64,000 nucleotides of DNA from Arthrobacter sp. cf158 (GTDB lineage: Bacteria; Actinomycetota; Actinomycetes; Actinomycetales; Micrococcaceae): positions 1 to 64,000 of the forward strand of contig NZ_FNNR01000014.1 of assembly GCF_900106835.1 (NCBI RefSeq), in the 5' to 3' direction. The position numbers and the translations under genes were made by a program. Shown piece after piece: positions 25,522 to 34,668 of this stretch (position 1 is its first letter; the number at the start of each line of letters is the position of its first letter). A model generated the notes under the pieces. That model had not been told where the DNA came from. It worked only from the letters and a program-made list of their open reading frames with translations, and searched no databases.

Positions 25522-26523
25522 ATGGTCAAGATCGCCCGCTGGAATCACGACGGCGACACCTGGGAAGGGTTCGTCGACGACGGCAACTGCTTCGCGTTGC
25601 CCGCCGGACGCACAGTCAACGCTCTTCTAGCCGCAGGGCTGGAGGAGACACTCGTCATCGCCGCGGAAACTCTCCGCAGCGCCCGCCCGGTGACCCTGCA
25701 GGACGTGCAGTTGCTGGCACCGTTGGCACCATCAACCATCCGGGACTTCGTCGCCTTTGAGGAACACGTTGAAGGTGTCCGCAAAAGCATCGACGGCATA
25801 GCCGGCGTGGTGGCCGAATGGTACGAAGCACCCACGTTCTACTTCACCAATCCCCATACGGTGACCGGCACCGGCGAGGTGATAGGCATCCCCGCAGGCT
25901 GCGAGGACCTGGACTTCGAAACCGAAGTAGCTGCCGTCGTCGGCCACGTACTCGGCAGCGACGGCAGGAACCTGTCCGCGGCCGAGGCGCACCGCCACAT
26001 CTTCGGCTACACCATTTTCAACGACTGGTCAGCACGGGACCTGCAGCGCCGCGAGATGAAGGTCAGCCTGGGTCCTTGCAAGGGGAAGGACTTCGCCAAC
26101 ACCCTGGGTCCGTGGATCGTCACCGCCGACGAGTTCGAACAGCTTCACGACGACGAAGGCTTCCTGCCCATCTCCATGGAGGTGGAAGTCAACGGTGAGC
26201 GGATCGGCCAAGACCTGCTGTCCAACATCGGCTGGCCCTTCGCAGAACTCGTCGCCTACGCATCCCAGGATTCGGTGGTGCGGCCGGGCGACGTTCTCGG
26301 CTCCGGAACATGCGGAAGCGGCTGCCTCGCCGAACTCTGGGGACGGAACGGTTCCAAGACGCCCCCGCCGCTAAAGACGGGCGACGTCGTGCGAATGACC
26401 GTAGAGGGGATCGGAACGATTGAGAACACGGTGGGCGAACGCCGCGACGCTGTGACGCGGGTGGCTGCACGTTCCCGGCCACGGAACAGGTCTGTCACTG
26501 AAGGATCGTCCGCTATCCGTTAG
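25522..26523 (+). CDS. Fumarylacetoacetate hydrolase family protein (second of two)
   Basis: The 333-residue product begins at ATG 25522, seven bases after AGGAG. It has metal ligands in DLDFETEVAAVVG and the FNDWSARDLQRREM segment, more typical of true fumarylacetoacetase-like proteins, and GDVLGSGTCGSGCLAE near the end. It differs strongly from the first FAH protein, so the two probably act on successive intermediates. It is the last gene before a very long terminator hairpin. Confidence 0.87.
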   Translation: MVKIARWNHDGDTWEGFVDDGNCFALPAGRTVNALLAAGLEETLVIAAETLRSARPVTLQDVQLLAPLAPSTIRDFVAFEEHVEGVRKSIDGIAGVVAEWYEAPTFYFTNPHTVTGTGEVIGIPAGCEDLDFETEVAAVVGHVLGSDGRNLSAAEAHRHIFGYTIFNDWSARDLQRREMKVSLGPCKGKDFANTLGPWIVTADEFEQLHDDEGFLPISMEVEVNGERIGQDLLSNIGWPFAELVAYASQDSVVRPGDVLGSGTCGSGCLAELWGRNGSKTPPPLKTGDVVRMTVEGIGTIENTVGERRDAVTRVAARSRPRNRSVTEGSSAIR

Positions 26524-26545
26524 AGTGGCTCCAACGCTTGAATTC

Positions 26546-26604
26546 ATCGGCGAGCAATGGCTAAGGATCTATTCCAAATCCTTAGCCATTGCTCGCCGAT
26601 TTTT
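26546..26604. terminator. Bidirectional terminator with 23-base-pair perfect stem
   Basis: Arms 26546-26568 and 26578-26600 are exact reverse complements around a 9-base loop, and TTTTT follows (26600-26604). It lies between the convergent second FAH gene and the GH3 gene. The stem is unusually long for a simple terminator. Confidence 0.85.
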
Positions 26605-26623
26605 GGGTTGTAGGGGTATCCGT

Positions 26624-28810
26624 CTATCGACGTAGGTGAAGGCTCCGAACCGCCGCTGCGTCGAGGCCACCGCCCACATGAATTTCGAAGGCCCCTTCCT
26701 CTACGACGTAGCGAGCGTCGTTGTCCCAGAAGCCGAAGTCATTCCAGCCGAGTTCGAAAGACAGCGTCCGCGTCTCTCCGGGCTGCAAGCTGGTACGAGT
26801 GAAGCCCCTGAGCCGCCGGACGGGCTGTGCAAGGGAGGCGACGAGGTCTCGAATGAAGACCATGGTGACCTCGTCTCCTGAGCGTGAGCCTGTGTTCGAA
26901 ACTTCGATCTCAACGCCAACGGGTTGCCCGCTTTCAAGGTCCGACAATAAGATCTCCGGAGCGGAAAGCCTCGGTTCCCCGTACTCGAATGAGGTATAGC
27001 TCAGGCCATGACCAAAGGGAAACTGAGGGCCAAGGTCCAAGTCCTTGTACTTGGATGTGTAGTGGTCGTCTGTGTTGCCGGGGCCCATCAGAGCAACATC
27101 AACGGCACCGGCGTCGAGTGTTCCTGACACCCTTGCCGGACGCCCGGTGTTCTCGTGGTCGTAATAGATGGGTACTTGGCTGGAGGAACGCGGAAAGGTC
27201 ATTGGTAACCTCCCGCCGGGATTCACCACGCCGCTCAATGCACGAGCCACTGCCTTGGGCCCTTCCAGCCCAAGGTGCCAGGCCTCCATCACTGAAGGCG
27301 CCTCATCAATCCACGCACTTGTGACCAGCGGGCGTCCGTTGAACATGACCACAGCGAACGGTTTACCTGTCGCCGCAACGGCCTGGATAAGTTCTTCCTG
27401 CACCCCTGGGAGTCGAAGGTCACTCCGTGAACTGGCTTCTCCGGTGAGGGCTGACGGTTCACCGACGGCGACCACAACAACGTCGTAGTCATGAGCGTCA
27501 CCCACTGCCTGGGCGATCAGATCGGCCTCCCCTCCGAAGAAGCCGGTCCCTTCCCTCACCGTCAGCACCCATTCCGGGCACTCCCGCCGGATGGCGTCGG
27601 CCAAGGAACCGGCCGGCTCCGCGAAGGACTGGACCCAGGCTCCAAGATGGTCAGTGCTGTTGGCGTACGGACCGAGAAGCAGGATGCGCTTCGGCCCCGG
27701 GCCGAACGGCAGGACGGATTCATTCTTGAGCAGAACCAGCCCCTGTTCGGCAGCCTTGAGCGCTGCACGCCGGCTGGTACTCGTGGGGGATGTCACCTCG
27801 GATTCGGGCTCCCGGAAGGGATCATCGAATAGACCGAGGGCAACCTTGAGGCCGAGTACCCTGCGGACGGCGTCATTCACTCTTTCCAGGGGCAGGTCAT
27901 CGTGGCCAAGGCGCGCATCGCCGTCGTCAGCAACAAGATTCCCACCCATTTCGATGTCAAGCCCGGCAGTAAAGGACTGTCTGAGGGCATCCTGGAGGTC
28001 TCCTGCGATTCCGTGGTCGAGGAGGTTCACCACGCCGTCGGCGTCGCCTACCACCGCGCCGGCGAACCCCAGTTCATTCTTGAGGATTTCGGTCAGGAGC
28101 TGCTGGTTGGCGTGTGCCGGTCGACCGGAAACCGTATTGAAGGCTGCCATCACTGTGGCCACACCGGCATCCACTGCTGATCTAAATGGCTCAAGATAAA
28201 CATTCCGGAGCCGCTGTGTGGACACATCCACGGTGTTGTAGTCACGCCCACCTTCGGCCTGCCCGTAGGCCACGAAGTGCTTTGCACACGCAAGGATGGA
28301 GTCGCGGTCCCGTAGAGAGCTACCTTGATAGCCGCGAACCTTCGCCGCCCCGAACACGCCGTTGACGTACGTGTCCTCTCCGAAGCCCTCCACAACACGG
28401 CCCCAGCGAGGATCGCGGGACACATCGATCATCGGAGAGAAGGTCCAATTGACTCCCCCCGACGCAGCTTCCTGCGCAGTGACGCGGGCGTCGGTTTCCG
28501 CCGTCGAGGGATCGAAGCTTGCCGCCTGAGCAAGGGGGACAGGGAACGTGGTCCTCTGTCCGTGAATCACGTCCAAGCCCACTAACAGAGGAATCCCGTG
28601 CTGGGTCTCTTCCCGGGCAATCCTCTGGAGTTCGTTGGTGGCTTCCGCGCTGCGAGGCCAAAAGACCGCACCGATGCCGCTCCGGACCAACTCCGCAGCG
28701 TCTTCCAAACGGGGCCGAAAGGCTATCTGGAGCTGAGCCAGCTTTTGTTCCCACGTCATCGATGCCACGAGACGGTGGATGACGTCCTCCTGAACCTGGG
28801 TTGCTGTCAT
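26624..28810 (-). CDS. Glycoside hydrolase family 3 beta-glucosidase
   Basis: The 728-residue protein has the GH3 N-terminal barrel (PRWGRVVEGFGEDTYV, then CAKHFVAYGQAEGGRDYNTVD), the nucleophile segment VVGDADGVVNLLDHGIAGD, the alpha/beta sandwich (VVVAVGEP...GEASSRSDLRLP) and a fibronectin III-like C-terminal domain (YVEEGAFEIHVGG). No signal peptide is seen, so it acts inside the cell on imported glucosides. In the nucleophile motif Gly replaces the common Ser (GDADG rather than SDWG). It follows the C-deglycosidase beta-subunit gene by 11 bases in the same direction. Confidence 0.92.
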   Translation of the reverse strand: MTATQVQEDVIHRLVASMTWEQKLAQLQIAFRPRLEDAAELVRSGIGAVFWPRSAEATNELQRIAREETQHGIPLLVGLDVIHGQRTTFPVPLAQAASFDPSTAETDARVTAQEAASGGVNWTFSPMIDVSRDPRWGRVVEGFGEDTYVNGVFGAAKVRGYQGSSLRDRDSILACAKHFVAYGQAEGGRDYNTVDVSTQRLRNVYLEPFRSAVDAGVATVMAAFNTVSGRPAHANQQLLTEILKNELGFAGAVVGDADGVVNLLDHGIAGDLQDALRQSFTAGLDIEMGGNLVADDGDARLGHDDLPLERVNDAVRRVLGLKVALGLFDDPFREPESEVTSPTSTSRRAALKAAEQGLVLLKNESVLPFGPGPKRILLLGPYANSTDHLGAWVQSFAEPAGSLADAIRRECPEWVLTVREGTGFFGGEADLIAQAVGDAHDYDVVVVAVGEPSALTGEASSRSDLRLPGVQEELIQAVAATGKPFAVVMFNGRPLVTSAWIDEAPSVMEAWHLGLEGPKAVARALSGVVNPGGRLPMTFPRSSSQVPIYYDHENTGRPARVSGTLDAGAVDVALMGPGNTDDHYTSKYKDLDLGPQFPFGHGLSYTSFEYGEPRLSAPEILLSDLESGQPVGVEIEVSNTGSRSGDEVTMVFIRDLVASLAQPVRRLRGFTRTSLQPGETRTLSFELGWNDFGFWDNDARYVVEEGAFEIHVGGGLDAAAVRSLHLRR

Positions 28811-28821
28811 TTGTGGGCCTT

Positions 28822-29214
28822 TCAGTGTCGAAGGGTGAGGGTCTTGTGGTCTGTTCCTCCACCTGGCACGGGCATGTAGGAAATTCGAAGCCTTTGCCGA
28901 ACGGCAACCGAATGCGGTCCCTCAGTAAGGCCACCTGCCTTATCCACGGACACTGTGGCCACCTCCCCCATTTCCCAGCGATCATCAAAGACACCGGGCA
29001 GGTCTGTCAGCTTGTACGTATTCCCGTGGACCGTCAGTGACACCGAAGCGCTCGAGGAAGTTTCGCCATCGATGGTCACCTCGATGTCCTCCACCATGGA
29101 GAGACCTAGACCGCGATAGTACGGAAGCCGCACGCCAAGCTGGAAGCCCGTGACATCGTCGTCGTCACCTGTATTCCTCAGGGTGTCCTCAACGATGATG
29201 TATTTATCGAACAT
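28822..29214 (-). CDS. C-glycoside deglycosidase beta subunit (DUF6379, CarC/DgpB-like)
   Basis: From ATG 29214 (GGAGG five bases upstream) the protein has 130 residues. It begins MFDKYIIVEDTLRN and contains GFQLGVRLPYYRGLGLSMVEDIEVTIDG, the pattern of the DUF6379 family, which forms the small beta-sandwich subunit of C-glycoside deglycosidases. In the characterised enzymes this subunit closes the active site of a TIM-barrel partner that cleaves the C-C bond of 3-oxo-C-glucosides. The gene overlaps the presumed alpha-subunit gene by 11 bases, which supports a heteromeric complex. Confidence 0.82.
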   Translation of the reverse strand: MFDKYIIVEDTLRNTGDDDDVTGFQLGVRLPYYRGLGLSMVEDIEVTIDGETSSSASVSLTVHGNTYKLTDLPGVFDDRWEMGEVATVSVDKAGGLTEGPHSVAVRQRLRISYMPVPGGGTDHKTLTLRH

Positions 29215-30262
29215 TGCTGCCTCCATCGGCGAAAACGCCGTTGCCTTGCGTTGCCCCGGCGTCGAGCGTTGTTTCTTCACCCAGCAGGCGCTGGAACATG
29301 CGGTGCTGCCGACGGACCTGTTCCACGCTGTCTACCTCCACGATGTCCTGGATATGCCGGTTGCCTTCATACTCGCTGGACAGATATCCGTCATAGCCGC
29401 CTTCAATGAGCACAGGAATGATCTTGTGGTACGGAATGCTGTATTCCGACCCGTCGTCTGTCATCTCGTAGAACTTCGCTTGGATGTGATGGATCAGCGG
29501 CATGTGCTCCAGCATCACGCGGGGTTCATTCCATGTGAGGAAGGTTGAAAGGCGGGCAATTCCTTGCTCTACAGGGTTCGCGCCCATGTAATTGAAGGTG
29601 TCCATGAGGCCATGCACGTCCCCGCGGTTGTTGTAGGTCTCCACTGCGAGCTCAACGAACTTCGGCCGGGCACCGTCGCGCAGCGCGCGCTCGGACATTA
29701 CCCGTGGGAACCGTTCCACGAAGGTACCCATGTCCGGCATGAACCCCAGAGCTGGAGACTGCAGGCGATGCATCACTTCCAAGTGCCGGAGAATCCACGG
29801 ATGCTCGTAGTGGAACGGTGCATGGACCTCCAAGAGCAGCTTCAGCCCCAGCCTTTCGGCATACGAGGCACAAGCCTCCATGACCTCCGGTGGTGTGTTG
29901 ATGATGGCGCGGACGAACTGCGCGCCGAGCCGTTTCGCAATGTCCAGGTCTTTGCGAACGGACACGGTCATTTCAGCGAGTGTCATCACCCGTCCGGGGT
30001 ATCGCTTCGTGTCGAGGAACAGGTCCGTGGCTACCGTGGTGGTGCCGTACTTTTCCATCCACTCATCCCAGTCCCGGTAGAACGCTTCCCCCGGGTGCGG
30101 GTAACCGGTCATCGACTGTTCCGGGATGATTTCGACGCCGAATGCTCCAATGGACCCGGCCTCACTGACACAGTCCTCAAGGGTCATTTTCTTGAGAAAG
30201 CATTCTTCCTGGTAACTGTAAAAGCTGACTCCACGCTTAATTTGATGGGCGGTATTCAACAC
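29204..30262 (-). CDS. C-glycoside deglycosidase alpha subunit (sugar phosphate isomerase/epimerase fold, CarB-like)
   Basis: About 352 residues from GTG 30262, which has AGGAG four bases upstream; a TTG three bases later is equally possible. The segment KRGVSFYSYQEEC opens a TIM barrel of the xylose-isomerase-like type, with metal-ligand candidates in LLLEVHAPF, GFMPDMGTF, IHHIQAKFYEM and YLSSEYEGNRH. In C-deglycosidases this subunit binds a divalent metal and eliminates the aglycone from a 3-oxo-glucosyl substrate. Its coupling to a DUF6379 gene and the divergent GMC oxidase is what sets it apart from ordinary isomerases. Confidence 0.82.
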   Translation of the reverse strand: MLNTAHQIKRGVSFYSYQEECFLKKMTLEDCVSEAGSIGAFGVEIIPEQSMTGYPHPGEAFYRDWDEWMEKYGTTTVATDLFLDTKRYPGRVMTLAEMTVSVRKDLDIAKRLGAQFVRAIINTPPEVMEACASYAERLGLKLLLEVHAPFHYEHPWILRHLEVMHRLQSPALGFMPDMGTFVERFPRVMSERALRDGARPKFVELAVETYNNRGDVHGLMDTFNYMGANPVEQGIARLSTFLTWNEPRVMLEHMPLIHHIQAKFYEMTDDGSEYSIPYHKIIPVLIEGGYDGYLSSEYEGNRHIQDIVEVDSVEQVRRQHRMFQRLLGEETTLDAGATQGNGVFADGGSNVR

Positions 30263-30550
30263 CCAGCTCCTCGTGTTTGGCGCGCTTCTGCGCGACATCT
30301 CGCACCGACCTACGACGGGCGTATTCCCACGCTACTGTCGTGTCCACGCAAAGGGCAGCGCTGGAAAGATCACGAAAACCGATGCTGCTCATCAATAGAT
30401 CGAATGCCCACAATCGTCCTGCGCGCCGTCGCAACCGGTACCGTCAATTCAGGTGCCTGCATCGCTTAGTACGCTTCGTGCGTTGATGCTCCCGGGCACT
30501 GTGCCTCCGGTTCCATCACCCGAGCACTGAGTAATCCGCGAAGGATTCCC

Positions 30551-32065
30551 GTGGAAATCGCATCCGACAAAGCACACCAAGCCTTCGATGTCGTTATCGT
30601 CGGCAGCGGCCCTGCGGGCGCCGCTTATGCCCGCGTCCTGCATGAAGAAGCCCCACAGCTCCGGGTATTGATGGTTGAAGCTGGCCCTTTACTGTCCGAG
30701 CAACCGGGCTTGCATGTTAAGAACTTGCCTGACCCGGCCGCAAGAGCGGCGGCCCAGGTGGCCTCTCAGGGTCCGATGACATCCCTGAATCCGGAAACAC
30801 CCACACCAGGTCCAGGCCGACCGGGAACCTTCCTGCTGCGTCCCGACGAGTTCGCTCCCCTCGCTGGCATGCCGGCAGCGGCCATGTCCAGCAACGTCGG
30901 AGGCATGGGCGCGCACTGGACCTGCGCCTGCCCGAGGCCTGGGGAATCTGAACGGATCGTGTTCCTGGACGATGGCACGTTGGACGCAGCCCTTTCCGAG
31001 GCAGAGCGGCTCCTGTCTGTCACTGCGTTGGCGTTCGAGGGTGCACCGTTTTCCGCCGAAGTCCGCCAGCGACTGGCCGGGGAGTTTCACCGCACCGGAT
31101 CCACGGCCATCCAGTCGATGCCGCTGGCCGTGCAAAAGCTTCCTGATGGAACCATCACATGGTCAGGGACCGACGTCGTCCTTGGCCCGCTGGCCGGACC
31201 GGCGACCCGCGGCGACCGCTTCGAACTCCGCGACCGGACCCTTTGCCGACGAGTTCTGATCGACGACGGCCGCGTTACCGGAGTAGCACTCAAGAACCTC
31301 ACCACTGGGATTGAATACACCACATCAGCGCCGGTTGTTGTCGTCGCAGCGGACGCCCTCCGCACGCCGCAGGTGCTGTTTGCCTCCGGCATCCGGCTCC
31401 GCGCTCTCGGCCGCTACCTGAACGACCAGCCGCAAGTGGTCAGCGCCGTCCGGTTGCCCACCGACACGGTGATGGACAAAGACGGAGATGCAGTGGTGGG
31501 CGCAGCGCGGCACAGCGGCGTTTCCTGGGTTCCCTACACGGACCACGAGCCGTTCCACGGCCAGGTCATGCAGCTCGATGCATCTCCCATTCCCTTGGCA
31601 GACGACGACCCGGTAGTCCCCGGGTCCATCATTGGTCTCGGCTGGTTTTGTGCCACCGAGACCGTTGAAGAGAATCGCGTGGAGTTCGACGAGGACGCGC
31701 TGGACCACTATGGGATGCCCGGCATGAGCATCCAGTACAGCCTCACTTGGAAGGACTTGCGGGTTATTGACCAAGCAAAGGAGGCTGTCACACGCGCCGG
31801 CAAAGCCTTGGGCACGTTTCTGGATGACAGGCCGCCCTTCCTGCTACCGGCAGGATCCTCGCTCCACTACCAAGGGTCCGTGCGTATGGGCCAGTACGAC
31901 GACGGTCGCTCCGTCTGCGGCCCGGACAGCCAAGTTTGGGGTACCGACGGTTTATACGTTGCCGGCAACGGAGTCATCCCAACGTCCACAGCGTGCAATC
32001 CAACCCTGACCTCTGTGGGGTTGGCAGTTCTGGGTGCTCGCGCGATCTCTAACCGCTTGAGTTGA
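30551..32065 (+). CDS. GMC/pyranose-oxidase type FAD oxidoreductase, probable glycoside 3-oxidase (CarA-like)
   Basis: The 504-residue protein starts at GTG with AAGGA five bases upstream. FAD binding is shown by GSGPAG at 18-23, NVGGMGAHWTCACPRP (near 115-130) and the C-terminal VAGNGVIPTSTACNPTLTSVGLA, read in parts, which is the GMC motif with the catalytic Asn; a His lies in SLHYQGSVRMG. Enzymes of this group oxidise the C3 hydroxyl of glucosides, including C-glucosides, to 3-oxo compounds. It is divergent from the deglycosidase genes across 288 bases, giving the two-step chemistry in one locus. Confidence 0.83.
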   Translation: MEIASDKAHQAFDVVIVGSGPAGAAYARVLHEEAPQLRVLMVEAGPLLSEQPGLHVKNLPDPAARAAAQVASQGPMTSLNPETPTPGPGRPGTFLLRPDEFAPLAGMPAAAMSSNVGGMGAHWTCACPRPGESERIVFLDDGTLDAALSEAERLLSVTALAFEGAPFSAEVRQRLAGEFHRTGSTAIQSMPLAVQKLPDGTITWSGTDVVLGPLAGPATRGDRFELRDRTLCRRVLIDDGRVTGVALKNLTTGIEYTTSAPVVVVAADALRTPQVLFASGIRLRALGRYLNDQPQVVSAVRLPTDTVMDKDGDAVVGAARHSGVSWVPYTDHEPFHGQVMQLDASPIPLADDDPVVPGSIIGLGWFCATETVEENRVEFDEDALDHYGMPGMSIQYSLTWKDLRVIDQAKEAVTRAGKALGTFLDDRPPFLLPAGSSLHYQGSVRMGQYDDGRSVCGPDSQVWGTDGLYVAGNGVIPTSTACNPTLTSVGLAVLGARAISNRLS

Positions 32066-32083
32066 ATCACGCAGACATGAAGA

Positions 32084-32116
32084 AGGGCGGCACCACCCAT
32101 AAGGTGGTACCGCCCT
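32084..32116. terminator. Terminator hairpin between convergent oxidase and GH35 genes
   Basis: Arms 32084-32097 and 32103-32116 pair over 14 positions with a single mismatch that becomes a G-U pair in the minus-strand transcript, around a 5-base loop. It lies in the 65 bases between two convergent stop codons. Confidence 0.75.
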
Positions 32117-32130
32117 GCCTTTGTGCAGCG

Positions 32131-33771
32131 TCAGTGCTGGAAAACTTCCAGCAGTTTGATGCGGGATGCGCTGATCCTGTCGCCCTGAAGAACCTGCAAC
32201 CGCTCATCGCCGTTCAGGAGGCGGCCCTCTTGCCAGCCATCGGGTGTCAGCCGAAGCTCCCGCACTGAATCCACTTCAAGCACTGAGCCGCTCTTGTGGA
32301 AATCGAACAAAGCACCCTGGCCGACGACGAGGAACTCCAGTGGACCCGTCTCGATGACGAGTCCGAACGGACGGTTGTCGCCTGGAGTGTGACCGTGGGC
32401 GGCCCCCTCGGTCTCCCCCGGTAGTTCGGGAGGCGGAGGCAGAACTACCCCTGCGTCCAAGAGCATTGCTGTGTAGAGCTTGGCTGCGTTGCGGATGCTA
32501 ACGGTGATCTCACCGAACGTGGTGACCACGTCGTCTTCATTTTGTTCCAAAGCGAATCCGAAAATCCGCCCATCCCGCTGTGCGTCGACGATCTCCTGGG
32601 TCAGCGAAAGAATCGCCTGGCAGGCCTTACTGTATTGGTTGCCCTCGCGGCCATCCTCCAGGCCGAAGACGTGGTAGCCGAAACCTCCGAATCGCCCCAC
32701 GGCGAGGAAGGCGTCCCCTGCCCGAAATCGGGCTTCCGGGATGAAGAGAGGATTCTCCGGAGTTGCGTACTGGGCCATGATTTCTGCGGAATGGGGTACG
32801 TAGATATCCGGGGCCAGGAAATCGAGGGCGGGGGCAGCCGCCTGCCACACCGGCAGCATCCTGGCCGTCGGCCCGCCACTTGGATAGTTGCCCGGTAGGT
32901 CTTGGCCGGGCTGAGGACCGATCCAGGCATTGGCGTAGGCCGGAAGATCCAGCAGCTCCTTGCCAGCGGCGGCAAGCCCACCGACGTATGTTGCAAACGC
33001 CCACGCCATGAAGGTTTCCTCAGCGGCTGGGTTGCCGTCGCCAAAGTGATCGGCCCAACTGGCGTCAGAGGAGGTGATGGGACGGAGCGAATCCGCCAAT
33101 GCGGAATCGAAGGAGTACTCGCTGTTGGCCAGAGCCTTCCTGAGTGTTTCGGGTACGGGCGATTCCCAGGCTGACTGCGCTGCTTCCGAACGGTCTCGTC
33201 CGGCCCCGAGGAGCCCCACTTCGTTCTCTACCTGAACCATGATCACGGTGTGCTGCGTATCCGTTTCGGCAAGGTGTGCCATGAGACGGCAATACGCAGT
33301 TCTGTCGGCTTCAAAAAGATCGTTCGAAAACACGGTCAGGGTTGGACGGGGCATCGATCCCTTATAGGAGAACGGTGTTTCCATGGGTTTGGATCCCCGA
33401 TCCGCGCGAGGAAAGCGCGAAGGGTCATGCCGCACCCATGACGGCGCATAGGTGGAAGAGGCATTCTTGAAGGCCCCAAACCAGATCAGCACAAGCTTAA
33501 GACCAGCGGATTGGGCGCCTGCTATGAGCCCATCAACAGCGGAGAAATCAAAGACGCCTTCGGTTGGCTCCACTTGGTCCCAGGCCACTGTCGCAATGAC
33601 TGTGTTGACCTTCGAATCCGCAATCCCTCCCCAGCGTGATGCCATGTAGCCGGGATCTGACGAACTCGAGTTGTGCAACTCTCCGCCAATGCAGAGGAAC
33701 GGTTCATTGTCGACGATCAATCGGGCATGTCCGGAGTATCGTTCGAGTCTCGGAAGTGGGGGCATGTTCAT
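32131..33771 (-). CDS. Glycoside hydrolase family 35-like beta-galactosidase with DUF5597 domain
   Basis: The 546-residue protein has a TIM barrel in its first 340 residues with GGELHNSSSSDPGYMASRW, IATVAWDQVEPTEGVFDF and the acid/base motif VQVENEVGLLG, as in GH35 and GH42. The C-terminal part from about residue 370 matches the DUF5597 all-beta domain. No signal peptide is visible, so it is probably intracellular and removes galactose or a related sugar from imported glycosides. It is at the downstream side of the GH35-ABC transporter gene string. Confidence 0.86.
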   Translation of the reverse strand: MNMPPLPRLERYSGHARLIVDNEPFLCIGGELHNSSSSDPGYMASRWGGIADSKVNTVIATVAWDQVEPTEGVFDFSAVDGLIAGAQSAGLKLVLIWFGAFKNASSTYAPSWVRHDPSRFPRADRGSKPMETPFSYKGSMPRPTLTVFSNDLFEADRTAYCRLMAHLAETDTQHTVIMVQVENEVGLLGAGRDRSEAAQSAWESPVPETLRKALANSEYSFDSALADSLRPITSSDASWADHFGDGNPAAEETFMAWAFATYVGGLAAAGKELLDLPAYANAWIGPQPGQDLPGNYPSGGPTARMLPVWQAAAPALDFLAPDIYVPHSAEIMAQYATPENPLFIPEARFRAGDAFLAVGRFGGFGYHVFGLEDGREGNQYSKACQAILSLTQEIVDAQRDGRIFGFALEQNEDDVVTTFGEITVSIRNAAKLYTAMLLDAGVVLPPPPELPGETEGAAHGHTPGDNRPFGLVIETGPLEFLVVGQGALFDFHKSGSVLEVDSVRELRLTPDGWQEGRLLNGDERLQVLQGDRISASRIKLLEVFQH

Positions 33772-33825
33772 CTTTCGTTGAGTCTGTCGGGTTAGTTGGT
33801 GGCTGAGCCGGATTGCCCAGCGGCG

Positions 33826-34662
33826 TCAGGATTTCACGCCTCCTGTGAAGCCCTGGATGAACTGCTTTTGCGCAAACAGGAAGAAGGCCATGATGGGGAT
33901 CATAGAAATAATGATGGCTGCGAAGATCACGTTCCATTCGGAAACGCTCTCGCCGACGAAGTTGTAGATCACCACAGGCAGCGTTACTGCGTCAGAGCCG
34001 TTGAGGAAGATCAGGCCCGTGAAGAAGTCGTTCCAGACGATGAGTCCGGTGAAGATCGCCACGGTGCCGGTGGCCGGCGACAGCAGAGGAAAAATGATCT
34101 TGCGGAAAACGGTGAACCGGGATGCCCCATCGATCTGGGCGGCTTCCTCGTAATCCCGGGCTATTCCATTGGTGAAACCCATATAGAGGAAGATCGAAAT
34201 GGGGAGCAGCGCACCGGCGTACATAATGATGGTGCCCGCATGCGTTCCCACAAGTCCAACATTGCGCATGCCCACGTAGATGGGAATGATCGCGGCTTGG
34301 GCCGGCAACACCATGGTGACCAAGATGAGCCCCAATGCTGCTTTGCTCAACTTCCCGGTCCGGCGGCTCAGCGTATAGGCGGAGATTGACCCAACAGCTA
34401 CCAGCACCAGGACGCTACCGGCGGTGATGATGATGCTGTTGAGCATTCCATCCATCAACGTTGCTTGGCGTCCGCCTTGAATGGCTTGCCCAAACGCGTC
34501 CAAGGTGGGGTTGGTCACCAATTGCATCGCCGAGGTCGTGAGTGCGTCGCTGCCATTCTTGAGGGCAAGGTTAATCAGGAAGTAGAACGGCAACAGGAAG
34601 ATGAAGGCAACCAGGATCAGGAGTGCCTCACGGAACAACGTCTTCTTCGTATAACGGAACAT
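33826..34662 (-). CDS. Carbohydrate ABC transporter permease (MalG-type)
   Basis: The 278-residue inner-membrane protein has six hydrophobic segments and the EAA loop EEAAQIDGASRFTVFRKIIFPL that docks the ATPase. The C-terminus FAQKQFIQGFTGGVKS is the standard MalG ending. It pairs with the upstream MalF-type gene and the binding lipoprotein. No ATPase gene is present in the locus, so a shared MsiK-type ATPase elsewhere in the genome is probably used. Confidence 0.92.
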   Translation of the reverse strand: MFRYTKKTLFREALLILVAFIFLLPFYFLINLALKNGSDALTTSAMQLVTNPTLDAFGQAIQGGRQATLMDGMLNSIIITAGSVLVLVAVGSISAYTLSRRTGKLSKAALGLILVTMVLPAQAAIIPIYVGMRNVGLVGTHAGTIIMYAGALLPISIFLYMGFTNGIARDYEEAAQIDGASRFTVFRKIIFPLLSPATGTVAIFTGLIVWNDFFTGLIFLNGSDAVTLPVVIYNFVGESVSEWNVIFAAIIISMIPIMAFFLFAQKQFIQGFTGGVKS

Positions 34663-34668
34663 GGCTGG

